DNA from: an uncultured Christensenellaceae bacterium
GTDB lineage: Bacteria; Bacillota; Clostridia; Christensenellales; UBA3700
Direction: 5' to 3'
DNA length: 64,000 bases
Assembly (NCBI GenBank): GCA_910588545.1
Contig: CAJUOU010000003.1
Coordinates: forward strand, 1-64,000
Of this stretch, positions 43,047-52,622 are shown piece after piece. Made by a program: the position numbers and the translations under genes. Positions within the stretch are counted from its first letter, which is position 1. The number at the start of each line of letters is the position of its first letter. The notes below the pieces were generated by a model that searched no databases, was not told the DNA's origin, and saw only the letters and a program-made list of their open reading frames with translations.

Positions 43047-44144
43047 TTACATTTTCTTAAGATATTCCTCTATGAACTCTTCTATTTCTCCGTCCATTAC
43101 AGCGGAAATATTGCCCGTTTCATAGTTTGTCCTATGGTCTTTTACCATTGTGTAAGGGCAAAATACATACGAACGAATTTGTGAGCCCCATTCAATTTTT
43201 TTCAAATCTCCTTTAAGTTCTTGGTCTTGTTCTAACCTTTCCTGTTCTTGTCTTTCAATAAGCTTACTCTTTAACATTTTCAAAGCTTGCTCTCTGTTTT
43301 GAATTTGGCTACGCTCGTTTTGGCACTGTACAACAATACCCGTAGGAATATGCGTCATACGCACAGCGGAATCTGTTTTGTTAACGTGTTGTCCGCCCGC
43401 ACCGCCACTTCGGTAAGTATCTACACGTACCTCATCCATATTAATTACTATCGCATTGTCGTTTTCGATTTCCGGCATAACTTCCAAAGAGGAAAAGCTT
43501 GTATGCCTACGACTTTGCGAGTCAAACGGACTTATTCTTACCAAACGATGTACGCCTTTTTCTGCCTTAAGATAGCCGTAAGCGTTATCGCCCGACACCA
43601 TAAAAGTAACCGCCTTTATGCCTGCCTCGTCGCCGTCAAGCCTGTCCAATTCTTTAACGGTAAATCCCTCACGCTCTGCATATCTTAAATACATCCTGTA
43701 AAGCATACTTGCCCAATCTTGAGCTTCCGTACCGCCTGCCCCTGCATGCAAAGTCAAAATCGCATTGTTTGCATCGTACTTACCTTTTAATAAAGTTTCA
43801 AGCCTTAACTGCTCTATTTCATGCGAAAGCTTTTTAATTTCACTCAAAATATTTTCGTCTTCACTGTCGTCTTGCATTTCAATGCACATATCAATAAGCA
43901 CATCGGTATCTTCAAGTCTCGACATCAAACCCGCATACTTGTTAAGCTTGTTTTCAATACTCTTACACTCTTTATTAACCACCTGTGCTTTTGACATATC
44001 ATTCCAAAAGTCCGGCTCGTTTTGCATTTTTTCGAGTTCGGCTTTTCTTGCATTAAGCTTATTCAAATCCAACGCATCGCCCACACTCACAAGCAATTCT
44101 TTAATTTTTTGAACCTCTAGTTTTGTCTCTTCTAATAAAACCAT
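43047..44144 (-). CDS. prfB: Peptide chain release factor 2
   Basis: 365 residues in one frame: the stop-codon reading motif SPF in RISPFDSQSRRHTSF (about 201-215), and the catalytic GGQ in SGGAGGQHVNKTDS. It ends translation at UGA and UAA. At the place where most prfB genes have CTT-TGA with a +1 shift (here after VGDAL, about codon 26), the sequence reads TTG GAT in frame with no stop. AAGGT precedes the ATG. The autoregulatory frameshift is therefore absent. Confidence 0.96.
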   Translation of the reverse strand: MVLLEETKLEVQKIKELLVSVGDALDLNKLNARKAELEKMQNEPDFWNDMSKAQVVNKECKSIENKLNKYAGLMSRLEDTDVLIDMCIEMQDDSEDENILSEIKKLSHEIEQLRLETLLKGKYDANNAILTLHAGAGGTEAQDWASMLYRMYLRYAEREGFTVKELDRLDGDEAGIKAVTFMVSGDNAYGYLKAEKGVHRLVRISPFDSQSRRHTSFSSLEVMPEIENDNAIVINMDEVRVDTYRSGGAGGQHVNKTDSAVRMTHIPTGIVVQCQNERSQIQNREQALKMLKSKLIERQEQERLEQDQELKGDLKKIEWGSQIRSYVFCPYTMVKDHRTNYETGNISAVMDGEIEEFIEEYLKKM

Positions 44145-44268
44145 ATTTATTACCTTATACCGATTATTTTTCTTTTAAAAAAGCATATTTCTATTTGTTG
44201 TACCTAATTAACCACGATTTTTGATAGTTTTTTTACAAAATCGAATAATTATTTATTTAACAAACTTA

Positions 44269-46935
44269 CTATTTTCCGCAGCAGTTCTTATATTTTCTGC
44301 CCGAGCCACAAGGACACATGTCATTTCTTCCTATCTTTTTATCCTTGTTTACTACAGTACAGTTTTGGTTAGTGCCTGACTCCTCTGCCACTTGTTTTCT
44401 TTCCACGTTTGCTCTTAGTACACCTTTGCAAAGTGTAGTAACAGTATCACGGTTGATTGCATCTATCATTTCGTCAAACATATCGATAGCATTATTTTTA
44501 TAGGCGATAACAGGGTCTTTTTGACCGTATGCCATAAGTCCGATACCTTTTCTTAACCTATGCAAGCTGTCAATGTGGTCCATCCATTTTGTATCGACAT
44601 TTCTAAGCAATACCGCTCTTTCAACCTCTTGGAAATCAAAGCCGTTTTCTTGTGCATCCGCAACTTTTTTATCATATTGTTTAAACACTTCGTCCAAAAT
44701 CGCGTCTCTGATTTTTACCGCATTGTATACCGAGCACAACTCTTCGGTAATTATATTTGTACCGTCTGCAAGCACTCTTTGCTCTAGTGCATTGTTAAAG
44801 CCTTCATAATCCCATGACATATAGCCTACTGTCATATCGATATAATTGTTACAAATCAATTCCACTTGCTCGATTATCATTTTTTCAATTTGATTTGACA
44901 TATCAAGACCGTCAAGCACTTTGTTTCTTTGTTCGTATATCAAATTTCTTTGAACGTTCATAACATCGTCGTAAGCAAGCACGCTTTTACGTATGCTAAA
45001 GTCTCTGCTTTCGATTCTTGCTTGAGCGTGTTCGATTTGCTTTGTAAGCATGTTAAGTTCTATCGCTTGGTCTTCTTCAAAACTGAATTTGTTAGCGATA
45101 TTTTGCATCGTTTCCCCACCGAAAACTCTAAGCATATCGTCTTCCATGCTCAAATAGAATACGCTTGAGCCCGGGTCGCCCTGTCTACCGCTTCTACCAC
45201 GTAGCTGGTCATCAATACGTCTGCTGTCATTACGGCAAGTACCTACGATTCTAAGTCCGCCCAAAGCTTTTACTTCTTCCTTTTCCTTGTCGGTTATTTG
45301 TTTAAATTGCTCATAGTATCTTTGATACTCTTCCCTTGCTTTTAATATTTCGGGGTCGGTTATAGTAGCATACGAAGTTGCCTCTGCAATAATCTCCTCG
45401 CTGTAACCGTTTTTCTCCATACGCTCTTTTGCAGAATATTCCGCATTACCGCCAAGCATAATATCTGTACCACGACCTGCCATATTTGTCGCGATTGTAA
45501 CAGCACCGACCTTACCCGCTTGGGCAATGATTTCTGCCTCACTTTTATGGTTTTTAGCATTCAAAACATAGTGGTTTATTTTATGAGCTTTTAATATTTT
45601 AGACAACGCTTCGGAATCCTCCACATTGGAAGTACCCACCAAAATAGGTTGTCCCGTTTTGTGGTGCTCCTCGATATCCGCAATCAAAGCTCTCATTTTG
45701 CCGTTTTTAGTTGTGTATAGTTTATCATTTTCATCAACCCTTAAAATTGGTTTGTTTGTTGGCAATACTACAACATCTAAATTGTAAATATCGTTAAACT
45801 CTTTTTCTTCGGTTTTTGCAGTACCTGTCATACCCGACAACTTTTTGTAAAGCCTAAAAAAGTTTTGAAAAGTAATAGTGGCAAGTGTTTTAGACTCTGC
45901 TTTGATTGAAACTTTTTCCTTTGCCTCGATAGCTTGGTGCAAGCCTTCGCTATATCTTCTGCCCTCCATAAGACGTCCTGTAAACTCGTCAACGATTACA
46001 ACCTCACCGTCTTTTACCACATAGTCTACATCGCGTTTCATAATAACATTGGCACGCAAAGCATTGTTCACATAATGTGCCAAGTCTTGGTTTTCAATAT
46101 CCGCATAGTTTTCAAGCCCGAAATATCTTTCAGCCTTTGCTACTCCCTCGTCGGACAAACGAACGGTCTTTTCCTTTTCTTCAACTATATAGTCATCCTC
46201 TTGCAAAGATTTTGCAAAAGCATTTGCCTTTGTGTATGTGTCGCTTGATTTTTCGCCCATACCGCTAATTATCAAAGGAGTTCTAGCCTCGTCGATAAGG
46301 ATACTATCCACCTCGTCCACTATTGCAAAGGCAAGTTGTCTTTGCATTTTTTGCCTTATATCTACTATCATATTATCACGCAAATAGTCAAACCCCAACT
46401 CATTGTTTGTGGCGTAAATTATATCCGAACTATAAGCGGCTTGTTTTGCATCCGGGCTCATTTGCGGCACAACAACGCCTACAGTCAAGCCTAAATATTT
46501 GTATACTTTGCCCATCCACTCTGCATCACGTTTTGCAAGATAGTCATTGACCGTTACTATATGCATACCCTCGCCGTTTAGCGCATTTAAATATGCAGGC
46601 AAAGTCGCAACCAAAGTTTTACCTTCACCTGTTGCCATTTGTGCGATACGTCCTTGGTGCAGTGCGATACCACCCATAAGCTGAACATGGAAATGTCTTA
46701 GTCCAAGCACCCTATCACTTGCCTCACGAACAGTTGCATAAGCCTCTACCAAAATATCGTCTAAGCTTTCCCCTTTGGCAAGTCTATCTTTAAATTCCAC
46801 CGTTTTTGCTTTTAATTGTTCTTCACTTAAAGCTTTGTATTCATCCCCTAAAGCTTCAATATCATTTGCGATTTTATCTAATTTTGCAATTTCCCTATCA
46901 TTTGCTTTAGGGAACAATTTAGCGAATAATCCCAT
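44269..46935 (-). CDS. secA: Preprotein translocase ATPase SecA
   Basis: 888 residues: Walker A MATGEGKTLVA (about 101-111), DEVDSILIDEARTPLIISG, the preprotein cross-linking domain, motif VI GRSGRQGDPG, and the C-terminal zinc domain CPCGSGRKYKNCC that contacts SecB or the ribosome. It drives secreted proteins through SecYEG, including the signal-peptide proteins of this window. It has its own consensus promoter. Confidence 0.98.
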   Translation of the reverse strand: MGLFAKLFPKANDREIAKLDKIANDIEALGDEYKALSEEQLKAKTVEFKDRLAKGESLDDILVEAYATVREASDRVLGLRHFHVQLMGGIALHQGRIAQMATGEGKTLVATLPAYLNALNGEGMHIVTVNDYLAKRDAEWMGKVYKYLGLTVGVVVPQMSPDAKQAAYSSDIIYATNNELGFDYLRDNMIVDIRQKMQRQLAFAIVDEVDSILIDEARTPLIISGMGEKSSDTYTKANAFAKSLQEDDYIVEEKEKTVRLSDEGVAKAERYFGLENYADIENQDLAHYVNNALRANVIMKRDVDYVVKDGEVVIVDEFTGRLMEGRRYSEGLHQAIEAKEKVSIKAESKTLATITFQNFFRLYKKLSGMTGTAKTEEKEFNDIYNLDVVVLPTNKPILRVDENDKLYTTKNGKMRALIADIEEHHKTGQPILVGTSNVEDSEALSKILKAHKINHYVLNAKNHKSEAEIIAQAGKVGAVTIATNMAGRGTDIMLGGNAEYSAKERMEKNGYSEEIIAEATSYATITDPEILKAREEYQRYYEQFKQITDKEKEEVKALGGLRIVGTCRNDSRRIDDQLRGRSGRQGDPGSSVFYLSMEDDMLRVFGGETMQNIANKFSFEEDQAIELNMLTKQIEHAQARIESRDFSIRKSVLAYDDVMNVQRNLIYEQRNKVLDGLDMSNQIEKMIIEQVELICNNYIDMTVGYMSWDYEGFNNALEQRVLADGTNIITEELCSVYNAVKIRDAILDEVFKQYDKKVADAQENGFDFQEVERAVLLRNVDTKWMDHIDSLHRLRKGIGLMAYGQKDPVIAYKNNAIDMFDEMIDAINRDTVTTLCKGVLRANVERKQVAEESGTNQNCTVVNKDKKIGRNDMCPCGSGRKYKNCCGK

Positions 46936-47027
46936 ATTTTATCTCTTTTTAATGTTGTTGGATTTAGCATTTTTGCTAGCAACACTAACATTTAATTAAT
47001 TTGTTAAAAATTTCCTAATACTTTTTT

Positions 47028-47056
47028 ATTGTACACTAAATTTTTATATATGTCAA
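47028..47056 (-). promoter_or_regulatory. Promoter of secA
   Basis: On the minus strand TTGACA (47056-47051), 17-bp spacer, TACAAT (47033-47028); start about 85 nt before the secA ATG. The rest of 46936-47149 is AT-rich and empty. Confidence 0.8.
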
Positions 47057-47149
47057 TTACCATATTATTATAATATAATAAATACAAAATATTTTTAGGG
47101 CAAAAAAATATGCAATTTGACAATTTAAGAAAATTTTCCTTAAAATTTA

Positions 47150-47953
47150 TCAAATTGCATTATTCTCCATTTGCAAAATATATTTAGGACTTGCAACGAC
47201 CAATCCATAAACATTGGTTGCACCAGCAATTTTTAGTTGTCTTGCAACTTCGCTTATCGTACTTCCTGTGGTAAGGATATCATCCACTACCAAAACCTTT
47301 TTACCTTTGACTCTGTCTCGGTTAAATATCCCGTATGTTCCGACCACATTTTCACGCCGTTCGCTTACACTTAAAGCCGATTGCTGCCTATTATCTTTTA
47401 TTTTTATCAAAACATCCGATACTATAGGCAAACCCAATTTTCGCGAAAGTACTTTTGCAAGTAGCATAGACTGATTGTAACCTCTTGACTTTTCTCTTTC
47501 GTATGATATGGGAACAGGCACGATTACCTGTGCATCTATCACGTTTTGCAAATAGGTTTCTGTTAGCATTTCGCCAAAATAGTTTGCAAGCCAACGCTTC
47601 CCGTAAAACTTAAATTGGATTAGTAATCGTTTTGCTACTCCCTCGTATTTCAAACTACTTCTTACAAAATCAAAATCTTTATTATGGTTTTGACACTCCA
47701 AACAATAACAGCTTTCCGTACCTATCGGTGCCCCGCAGCTTACACAAATTCTACCATTATTAAAAGGGAAATCTCTTGTACAATCCTCGCACATGCAATA
47801 CTTGCTGTCTTTGGGTATTTCCTTATCACAGACTATACAGCGGCAATCATCAGGAAAAACCGCTCCCGCAAGTATAATTTTTATCCTGTCGTATAACAAT
47901 TTCAATTTGCCTCTCAGCCTTGTATTTTTTGCATTTACATACGATTTTTGCAC
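47150..47953 (-). CDS. ComF-family phosphoribosyltransferase-like protein (copy 1)
   Basis: 267 residues: an N-terminal double zinc ribbon (CRCIVCDKEI, CMCEDC, CVSCGAPIG, CYCLEC) followed by a type I phosphoribosyltransferase fold with the PRPP loop VLVVDDILTTGST (about 222-234). The architecture is that of ComFC/GntX, needed for DNA uptake in competent bacteria, where it acts with the ComFA helicase. No comFA is nearby. It is a tandem paralogue of the next gene (69-bp gap), alike through most of its length. Confidence 0.85.
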   Translation of the reverse strand: MQKSYVNAKNTRLRGKLKLLYDRIKIILAGAVFPDDCRCIVCDKEIPKDSKYCMCEDCTRDFPFNNGRICVSCGAPIGTESCYCLECQNHNKDFDFVRSSLKYEGVAKRLLIQFKFYGKRWLANYFGEMLTETYLQNVIDAQVIVPVPISYEREKSRGYNQSMLLAKVLSRKLGLPIVSDVLIKIKDNRQQSALSVSERRENVVGTYGIFNRDRVKGKKVLVVDDILTTGSTISEVARQLKIAGATNVYGLVVASPKYILQMENNAI

Positions 47954-48021
47954 GTTTTTTTGATTTTTTATCCTTTTATAAAATTATTTTTCTGTGCTAA
48001 TTGCTATATTAAGATACTTAA

Positions 48022-48879
48022 TCACAATATTTCAAAATCAAGATTATCTTGTGTATATTCACTTGGAACAACATATTTTGGACTTGCGACAACCAAACCG
48101 TAAACATTAGTTGCCCCGACAATTTTAAGTCTTCTGCTAATTTCTCCAAGAGTACTACCTGTTGTTAAAATATCATCTACTACTAAAACTTTTTTGCCCT
48201 TTACGGCATTTCTATCGGTAACGCGATAAACGTCTATTACATTCTCACGTCTTTCCCTTAAACTCAACGAGGCTTGCTGTTTATTCTCCTTAACTTTTTC
48301 TATCACATTTGTAAGTAATGGTAAATCCAGCCTTTCCGCAAGAGGCTTTGCTATCAACAATGATTGATTATACCCTCTGACTTTTTGTCTTTTGTGTGAA
48401 ATGGGTACAGCAATAATCACATCCGCATCCATACGGTTTTGCATATAAGTATCGTATAACATATCGGCAAAATACTTTGCAAGCCAACGGTTGTTGTAAA
48501 ATTTCAAACTAAGTACTAAACGCTTGGCATCGCCCTCATATCTCAAACTACTTCTTGCAAAATCAAATCCCTTTTCATAGTTTTGACACTCTAAGCAATA
48601 ACAAGCTTCGTTTTCGATAGGTGCACCGCACTTAACGCATATTCTGCCATTGTTAAAAGGAAACACTTTTAAACAATCTTCACATATACAATACTTGCTG
48701 CCTGCTTGGATTTCCTTATTGCAAACTAAGCACCTATAATTATCGGGATAAATGCTTCTTTGTATTATACTCAAAAGTTTATCCTTAAAACTATTTTTCG
48801 CCGATTTGGCAACATTTTTATTCTTTAACTGCGATTTTTGATAGTTTTTTATCAAATTATTATCTTTTTCTTTAGTCAT
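48022..48879 (-). CDS. ComF-family phosphoribosyltransferase-like protein (copy 2)
   Basis: 285 residues with the same layout as copy 1: zinc ribbons (CLVCNKEIQ, CICEDC, CVKCGAPIE, CYCLEC) and the PRPP loop VLVVDDILTTGST near 235. The N-terminus has a longer lysine-rich stretch in which a CGATTTTTGA motif is embedded (48832-48841), so the true start could lie downstream of it. It is 8 bp after recD2 and likely in the same operon. Confidence 0.83.
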   Translation of the reverse strand: MTKEKDNNLIKNYQKSQLKNKNVAKSAKNSFKDKLLSIIQRSIYPDNYRCLVCNKEIQAGSKYCICEDCLKVFPFNNGRICVKCGAPIENEACYCLECQNYEKGFDFARSSLRYEGDAKRLVLSLKFYNNRWLAKYFADMLYDTYMQNRMDADVIIAVPISHKRQKVRGYNQSLLIAKPLAERLDLPLLTNVIEKVKENKQQASLSLRERRENVIDVYRVTDRNAVKGKKVLVVDDILTTGSTLGEISRRLKIVGATNVYGLVVASPKYVVPSEYTQDNLDFEIL

Positions 48880-48887
48880 AATATATT

Positions 48888-51116
48888 TTACTCGGCAATA
48901 TTCGACATTTGTCTTTCATACTCTTCGCTGAGCATTTGAGTAAGCAAAGTATATCGTTTTGCAGTGTAATTATTATGCACCATAAAATACAAATGCTTAT
49001 CATCGCCGACTATAACGCTCATTTTTTTTGCCCTGGTTACTGCGGTGTAAAGCAAATTTCTTGTCATTAGCGTATAACTTCCGCCCATTAAAACAATTAC
49101 CACAATATCAAACTCACTGCCTTGCGACTTATGCACGCTTATGCTGTATGCAAGCAATAGTTGGTCAAAGATATCTCGTGTATAAACCGCTACTCTTTCG
49201 TCCTCAAACTCAACAGTCAGTTTTCCGTCATTTTCATTTACGTCGATAATTTTACCTATATCTCCGTTAAAAACGCCTACACCTATTTCGTCCCCGCGAG
49301 TCCACTCCAAATCATAGTTGTTCACTATATGAATAACCTTGTCAAATTGCCTGTAAACATGCTCCCCCATTCTTATTTCTTTTTTATCATAAGCAGGAGG
49401 ATTTATCGAGTTTTGCAGCACTACATTTAAGTTGTTAACACCGCTCACACCTTTTTTTAACGGGCACAAAACTTGTATGTCATAAGGGTCGACTTTTAAA
49501 TAATTAGGTATCCTGCGACTTACCATATCAACTACTGTATCTGCAATAGCCTCCTGCCCTTTTATGTTGGAAAACAGAAAGTCACTTTCCGCATTTTTGA
49601 TTATCGGCATTTCTCCATTATTGATTCTATGAGCGTTTTCAACAATCATACTTTGATGGTCTTGCCTATAAATATAAGTTAAATAGCTAATAGGCAATTT
49701 ATTAAAAGCGATTATATCCCCTAAAATATTACCTGCACCAACCGACGGCAGCTGGTCTTTATCGCCAACTACAATTAACCTACCGCCAAACTTTATCGCA
49801 CTTAACAAACTGCTAAACACATACTCGTCGCACATACTTACTTCGTCCACAATCACAACATCCGCATCCAAAGTAGTATTTTCAGAGTAAGTAAAATATC
49901 CTTTACCGTTTTTAAAGTTCAAATCCAGCAAACGATGAATTGTTTTTGCCTCTTCCGAACAAGCTTCCGCAAGTCTTTTTGCAGCTCTTCCCGTTGGAGC
50001 ACAAAGCTGTGTGTTAAGGTGCAACTTTTTAAAAATAAACATTATACATTTTATAATGGTTGTTTTACCTGTACCAGGACCGCCCGTTATCACATTTACG
50101 CCATTGCTTACGGCATTTTCGATTGCCAAAATTTGGTTTTCGTGCATCTTAATTCCGTTCAACGCTTCAAACTCGCTTATATCGGCACGAATATCCGTTT
50201 GTATTTGTTTTTGCGAATTGTTAAGGGAAATTAACCTTTCTGCAATTTTTCTCTCTAACAAATAGTACCTGTTAAACATAATAATTTTTTGGCTTTCGCT
50301 TTGCAAAATTACCACTATTCCGCTTATTTCCAAAACTTCGATTACATTGTCAAATAAGTAAGCGTATTCTTCACTGTCAAGGCAAAGCAATTTATAAACC
50401 ATTGTTGCAAGTTCGTCTTTGGGAAGATAAGTATGTCCGTTATTAGCAGCTGCCTGTTTTAAACAATAAACTATGCCTGCCCTTACACGAAACTCACTAT
50501 CCGATTTTATTCCTATCTCTTGAGCAATTCTATCTGCCGTAACAAAGCCTATTCCGTCAACATCTTCCACAAGTTTGTAGGGATTGTCATTCAACACACT
50601 TAAAGTGCTGTTGCCGTAAGTTTTATATATTTTTAGTGACAAATTTAAAGATATATCAAGTTTTTGCAAGCCAACCATAGTATTTTGCATTTCTTTAAGT
50701 TCTATAAAAGATTCATGCAGTGCAATAGCTTTGTTAATACTCATCCCTTTAACTTTTGTAAGTCTTGCGGGATATTTTTCAATTATCTCAAAGGTATTTT
50801 CGCCAAACTCGTCCACTATATTGTCGGCAGTTACCTCTCCTATTCCTTTAAAAAGACCGCTACTCAAATATCTTGAAATGCTATCCAAACTGTCTGGCAA
50901 ACAAATTTTTGCACTTGTAATTTTTAACTGCTCGCCGTATTTTGCGTTTGTTATCATATCTCCTTCAAGCTCGACTACTTCGCCTTCGCTTATCGGCGGA
51001 ACAACACCAACAGCAGTGATGCTTATTACAGAATCACTGACTGTTAGTACCGAGTATCCGTTTTCCGCATTGCGGAAAACCACTTTTTCTACCGTTCCTT
51101 TTATTAACATACGCAC
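48888..51116 (-). CDS. recD2: RecD2-type ATP-dependent DNA helicase
   Basis: 742 residues: an N-terminal OB-like part (1-80), a helix-hairpin-helix region (IDNIV/VKGMSINKA, DGIGFVTADRIA), then superfamily 1B motors with Walker A TGGPGTGKTTII (about 336-347), VIVDEVSMCD, GDKDQLPSVGAGN and the terminal SVHKSQGSEFD and YTAVTRAK motifs. It is the RecBC-independent RecD2, a 5'-3' helicase in replication-fork and mismatch repair. It lies between metK and the comF pair. Confidence 0.94.
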   Translation of the reverse strand: MRMLIKGTVEKVVFRNAENGYSVLTVSDSVISITAVGVVPPISEGEVVELEGDMITNAKYGEQLKITSAKICLPDSLDSISRYLSSGLFKGIGEVTADNIVDEFGENTFEIIEKYPARLTKVKGMSINKAIALHESFIELKEMQNTMVGLQKLDISLNLSLKIYKTYGNSTLSVLNDNPYKLVEDVDGIGFVTADRIAQEIGIKSDSEFRVRAGIVYCLKQAAANNGHTYLPKDELATMVYKLLCLDSEEYAYLFDNVIEVLEISGIVVILQSESQKIIMFNRYYLLERKIAERLISLNNSQKQIQTDIRADISEFEALNGIKMHENQILAIENAVSNGVNVITGGPGTGKTTIIKCIMFIFKKLHLNTQLCAPTGRAAKRLAEACSEEAKTIHRLLDLNFKNGKGYFTYSENTTLDADVVIVDEVSMCDEYVFSSLLSAIKFGGRLIVVGDKDQLPSVGAGNILGDIIAFNKLPISYLTYIYRQDHQSMIVENAHRINNGEMPIIKNAESDFLFSNIKGQEAIADTVVDMVSRRIPNYLKVDPYDIQVLCPLKKGVSGVNNLNVVLQNSINPPAYDKKEIRMGEHVYRQFDKVIHIVNNYDLEWTRGDEIGVGVFNGDIGKIIDVNENDGKLTVEFEDERVAVYTRDIFDQLLLAYSISVHKSQGSEFDIVVIVLMGGSYTLMTRNLLYTAVTRAKKMSVIVGDDKHLYFMVHNNYTAKRYTLLTQMLSEEYERQMSNIAE

Positions 51117-51157
51117 AAAGTTACAATTTACCCACGATTTTTGACGGAAATAATAAA

Positions 51158-52342
51158 TTAATCAAATAGCTCTTTTGCTAATTTTTTTATTTCTTCCGCT
51201 TTATTTGTCATCTCCCAACTAAAGCCATCCCTACCAAAATGTCCGTAATTGGAAGAGTTTGCATAAATAGGATTTCTTAGTTGTAAGTAATCAATCAATG
51301 CACTTGGTCTTAAATCAAACACTTTATCTATAATTTGAGTTATTTGTTCATTGGTATATTTGCTTGTACCAAAAGTATTTACTTGCATGGAAACAGGCTT
51401 TGCAACACCTATACTGTAAGCAACATCGAGCTGACATTTTTTTGCAATGCCGCTTGCAACTATATTTTTGCAAATATGTCTTGCCATATAACAAGCCGAC
51501 CTATCAACTTTAGTAGGGTCTTTACCGCTAAACGCACCGCCACCGTGAGGGCAATATCCGCCGTAACTATCCACAATAATTTTTCTGCCTGTAAGCCCGC
51601 TGTCCCCTTGCGGTCCGCCGATAACAAATCTTCCTGTAGGGTTAATAAAATATTTTGTATTCTCATCCACCATATTTGCAGGTATTACTTGGTCTATAAT
51701 GTGTTTTTTAACATCTTTCCTTAACTGCTCCATATCAATATCTGGGGCATGTTGAGTAGATAGTACTACTGCTTGAATACGTGTAGGAATATCGTCCACA
51801 TACTCAACAGTCACTTGAGCTTTACCATCTGGTCTTAAATATGCAAGTGTGCCGTTTTTTCTTACCTCGGTAAGTTTAGCGGTAAGCTTATGTGCAAGAT
51901 AAATAGGCATTGGCATAAGACTTTCCGTCTCATCGGTTGCGTAGCCAAACATCATACCTTGGTCTCCCGCTCCGTTCAAATCGTAAGCATCTCCACCCGC
52001 CTTATTTTCCATACTGTTATCTACACCCATAGCAATATCGGGGGATTGCTTATCAATACTTGTCATAATAGCACAAGTGTTACCATCAAATCCTATTTCA
52101 CTGCTTGTATAGCCAATGTCGCAAACTGCTTTTCTTACAATCGCAGGGATATCAACTACAGCGGTTGTGCTTATTTCGCCCATTACCATAACAAACCCCG
52201 TATTGCAACAAGTCTCGCATGCTACTCTTGCCATTTTATCCTGCGCCAAAATTGCATCCAAAACGCTGTCGGATATTTTATCGCATACCTTATCGGGATG
52301 TCCTTCGGTAACGCTTTCGCTTGTAAACAATCTTTTGTTCAT
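51158..52342 (-). CDS. metK: S-adenosylmethionine synthetase
   Basis: 394 residues: ESVTEGHPDKVCDKISD (8-24), GAGDQGMMFGYA (about 118-129), the ATP-binding GGPQGDSGLTGRKI and GGGAFSGKDPTKVDRSA. It makes the methyl donor S-adenosylmethionine from methionine and ATP, used by the Mod and RlmD enzymes of this window. A GGAG site precedes the start. A SAM-I riboswitch with terminator directly upstream gives feedback control by its own product. Confidence 0.98.
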   Translation of the reverse strand: MNKRLFTSESVTEGHPDKVCDKISDSVLDAILAQDKMARVACETCCNTGFVMVMGEISTTAVVDIPAIVRKAVCDIGYTSSEIGFDGNTCAIMTSIDKQSPDIAMGVDNSMENKAGGDAYDLNGAGDQGMMFGYATDETESLMPMPIYLAHKLTAKLTEVRKNGTLAYLRPDGKAQVTVEYVDDIPTRIQAVVLSTQHAPDIDMEQLRKDVKKHIIDQVIPANMVDENTKYFINPTGRFVIGGPQGDSGLTGRKIIVDSYGGYCPHGGGAFSGKDPTKVDRSACYMARHICKNIVASGIAKKCQLDVAYSIGVAKPVSMQVNTFGTSKYTNEQITQIIDKVFDLRPSALIDYLQLRNPIYANSSNYGHFGRDGFSWEMTNKAEEIKKLAKELFD

Positions 52343-52474
52343 ACTTTTTTCTCCTTTTTTAACAATTTAATACCGATTTTCGAACGAATATTATGCTATA
52401 ATCAAATATTTATTACTTATAAAATATCAATACTTTTTTATCCGAATATATATTAAATGTTATCTGTTAATATT

Positions 52475-52508
52475 AAAAAAGCTACTCTTTTGACAGAGTA
52501 GCTTTTTA
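52475..52508 (-). terminator. Riboswitch-controlled terminator
   Basis: 13-bp stem (52475-52487 with 52496-52508, core GCTACTC/GAGTAGC), with a U-tract on the minus strand. It forms the expression platform of the SAM-I aptamer and lies between it and metK. Confidence 0.9.
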
Positions 52509-52513
52509 AAAAC

Positions 52514-52611
52514 TTCTATCTGTCAAGACATTGTCTTGCGGAATTTAGCACCTTACGCTCAGGTTGCTGTGTACTCAGCGGGTCCGTTCCCTCCTACAAC
52601 TCATAATAGAA
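52514..52611 (-). promoter_or_regulatory. SAM-I riboswitch (S box) of metK
   Basis: On the minus strand, P1 is closed by ATAGAA at 52611-52606 (read as TTCTAT) with 52519-52514. The core contains the S-box signatures GAGGGA, GCAACCTG, and AAGGTGCTAAATTCC close to the 3' side. The terminator follows within a few bases. High SAM should stabilise the aptamer and stop transcription before metK. The aptamer starts only about 11 nt after the rpoC stop. Confidence 0.93.
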
Positions 52612-52622
52612 ACTATTAAATT

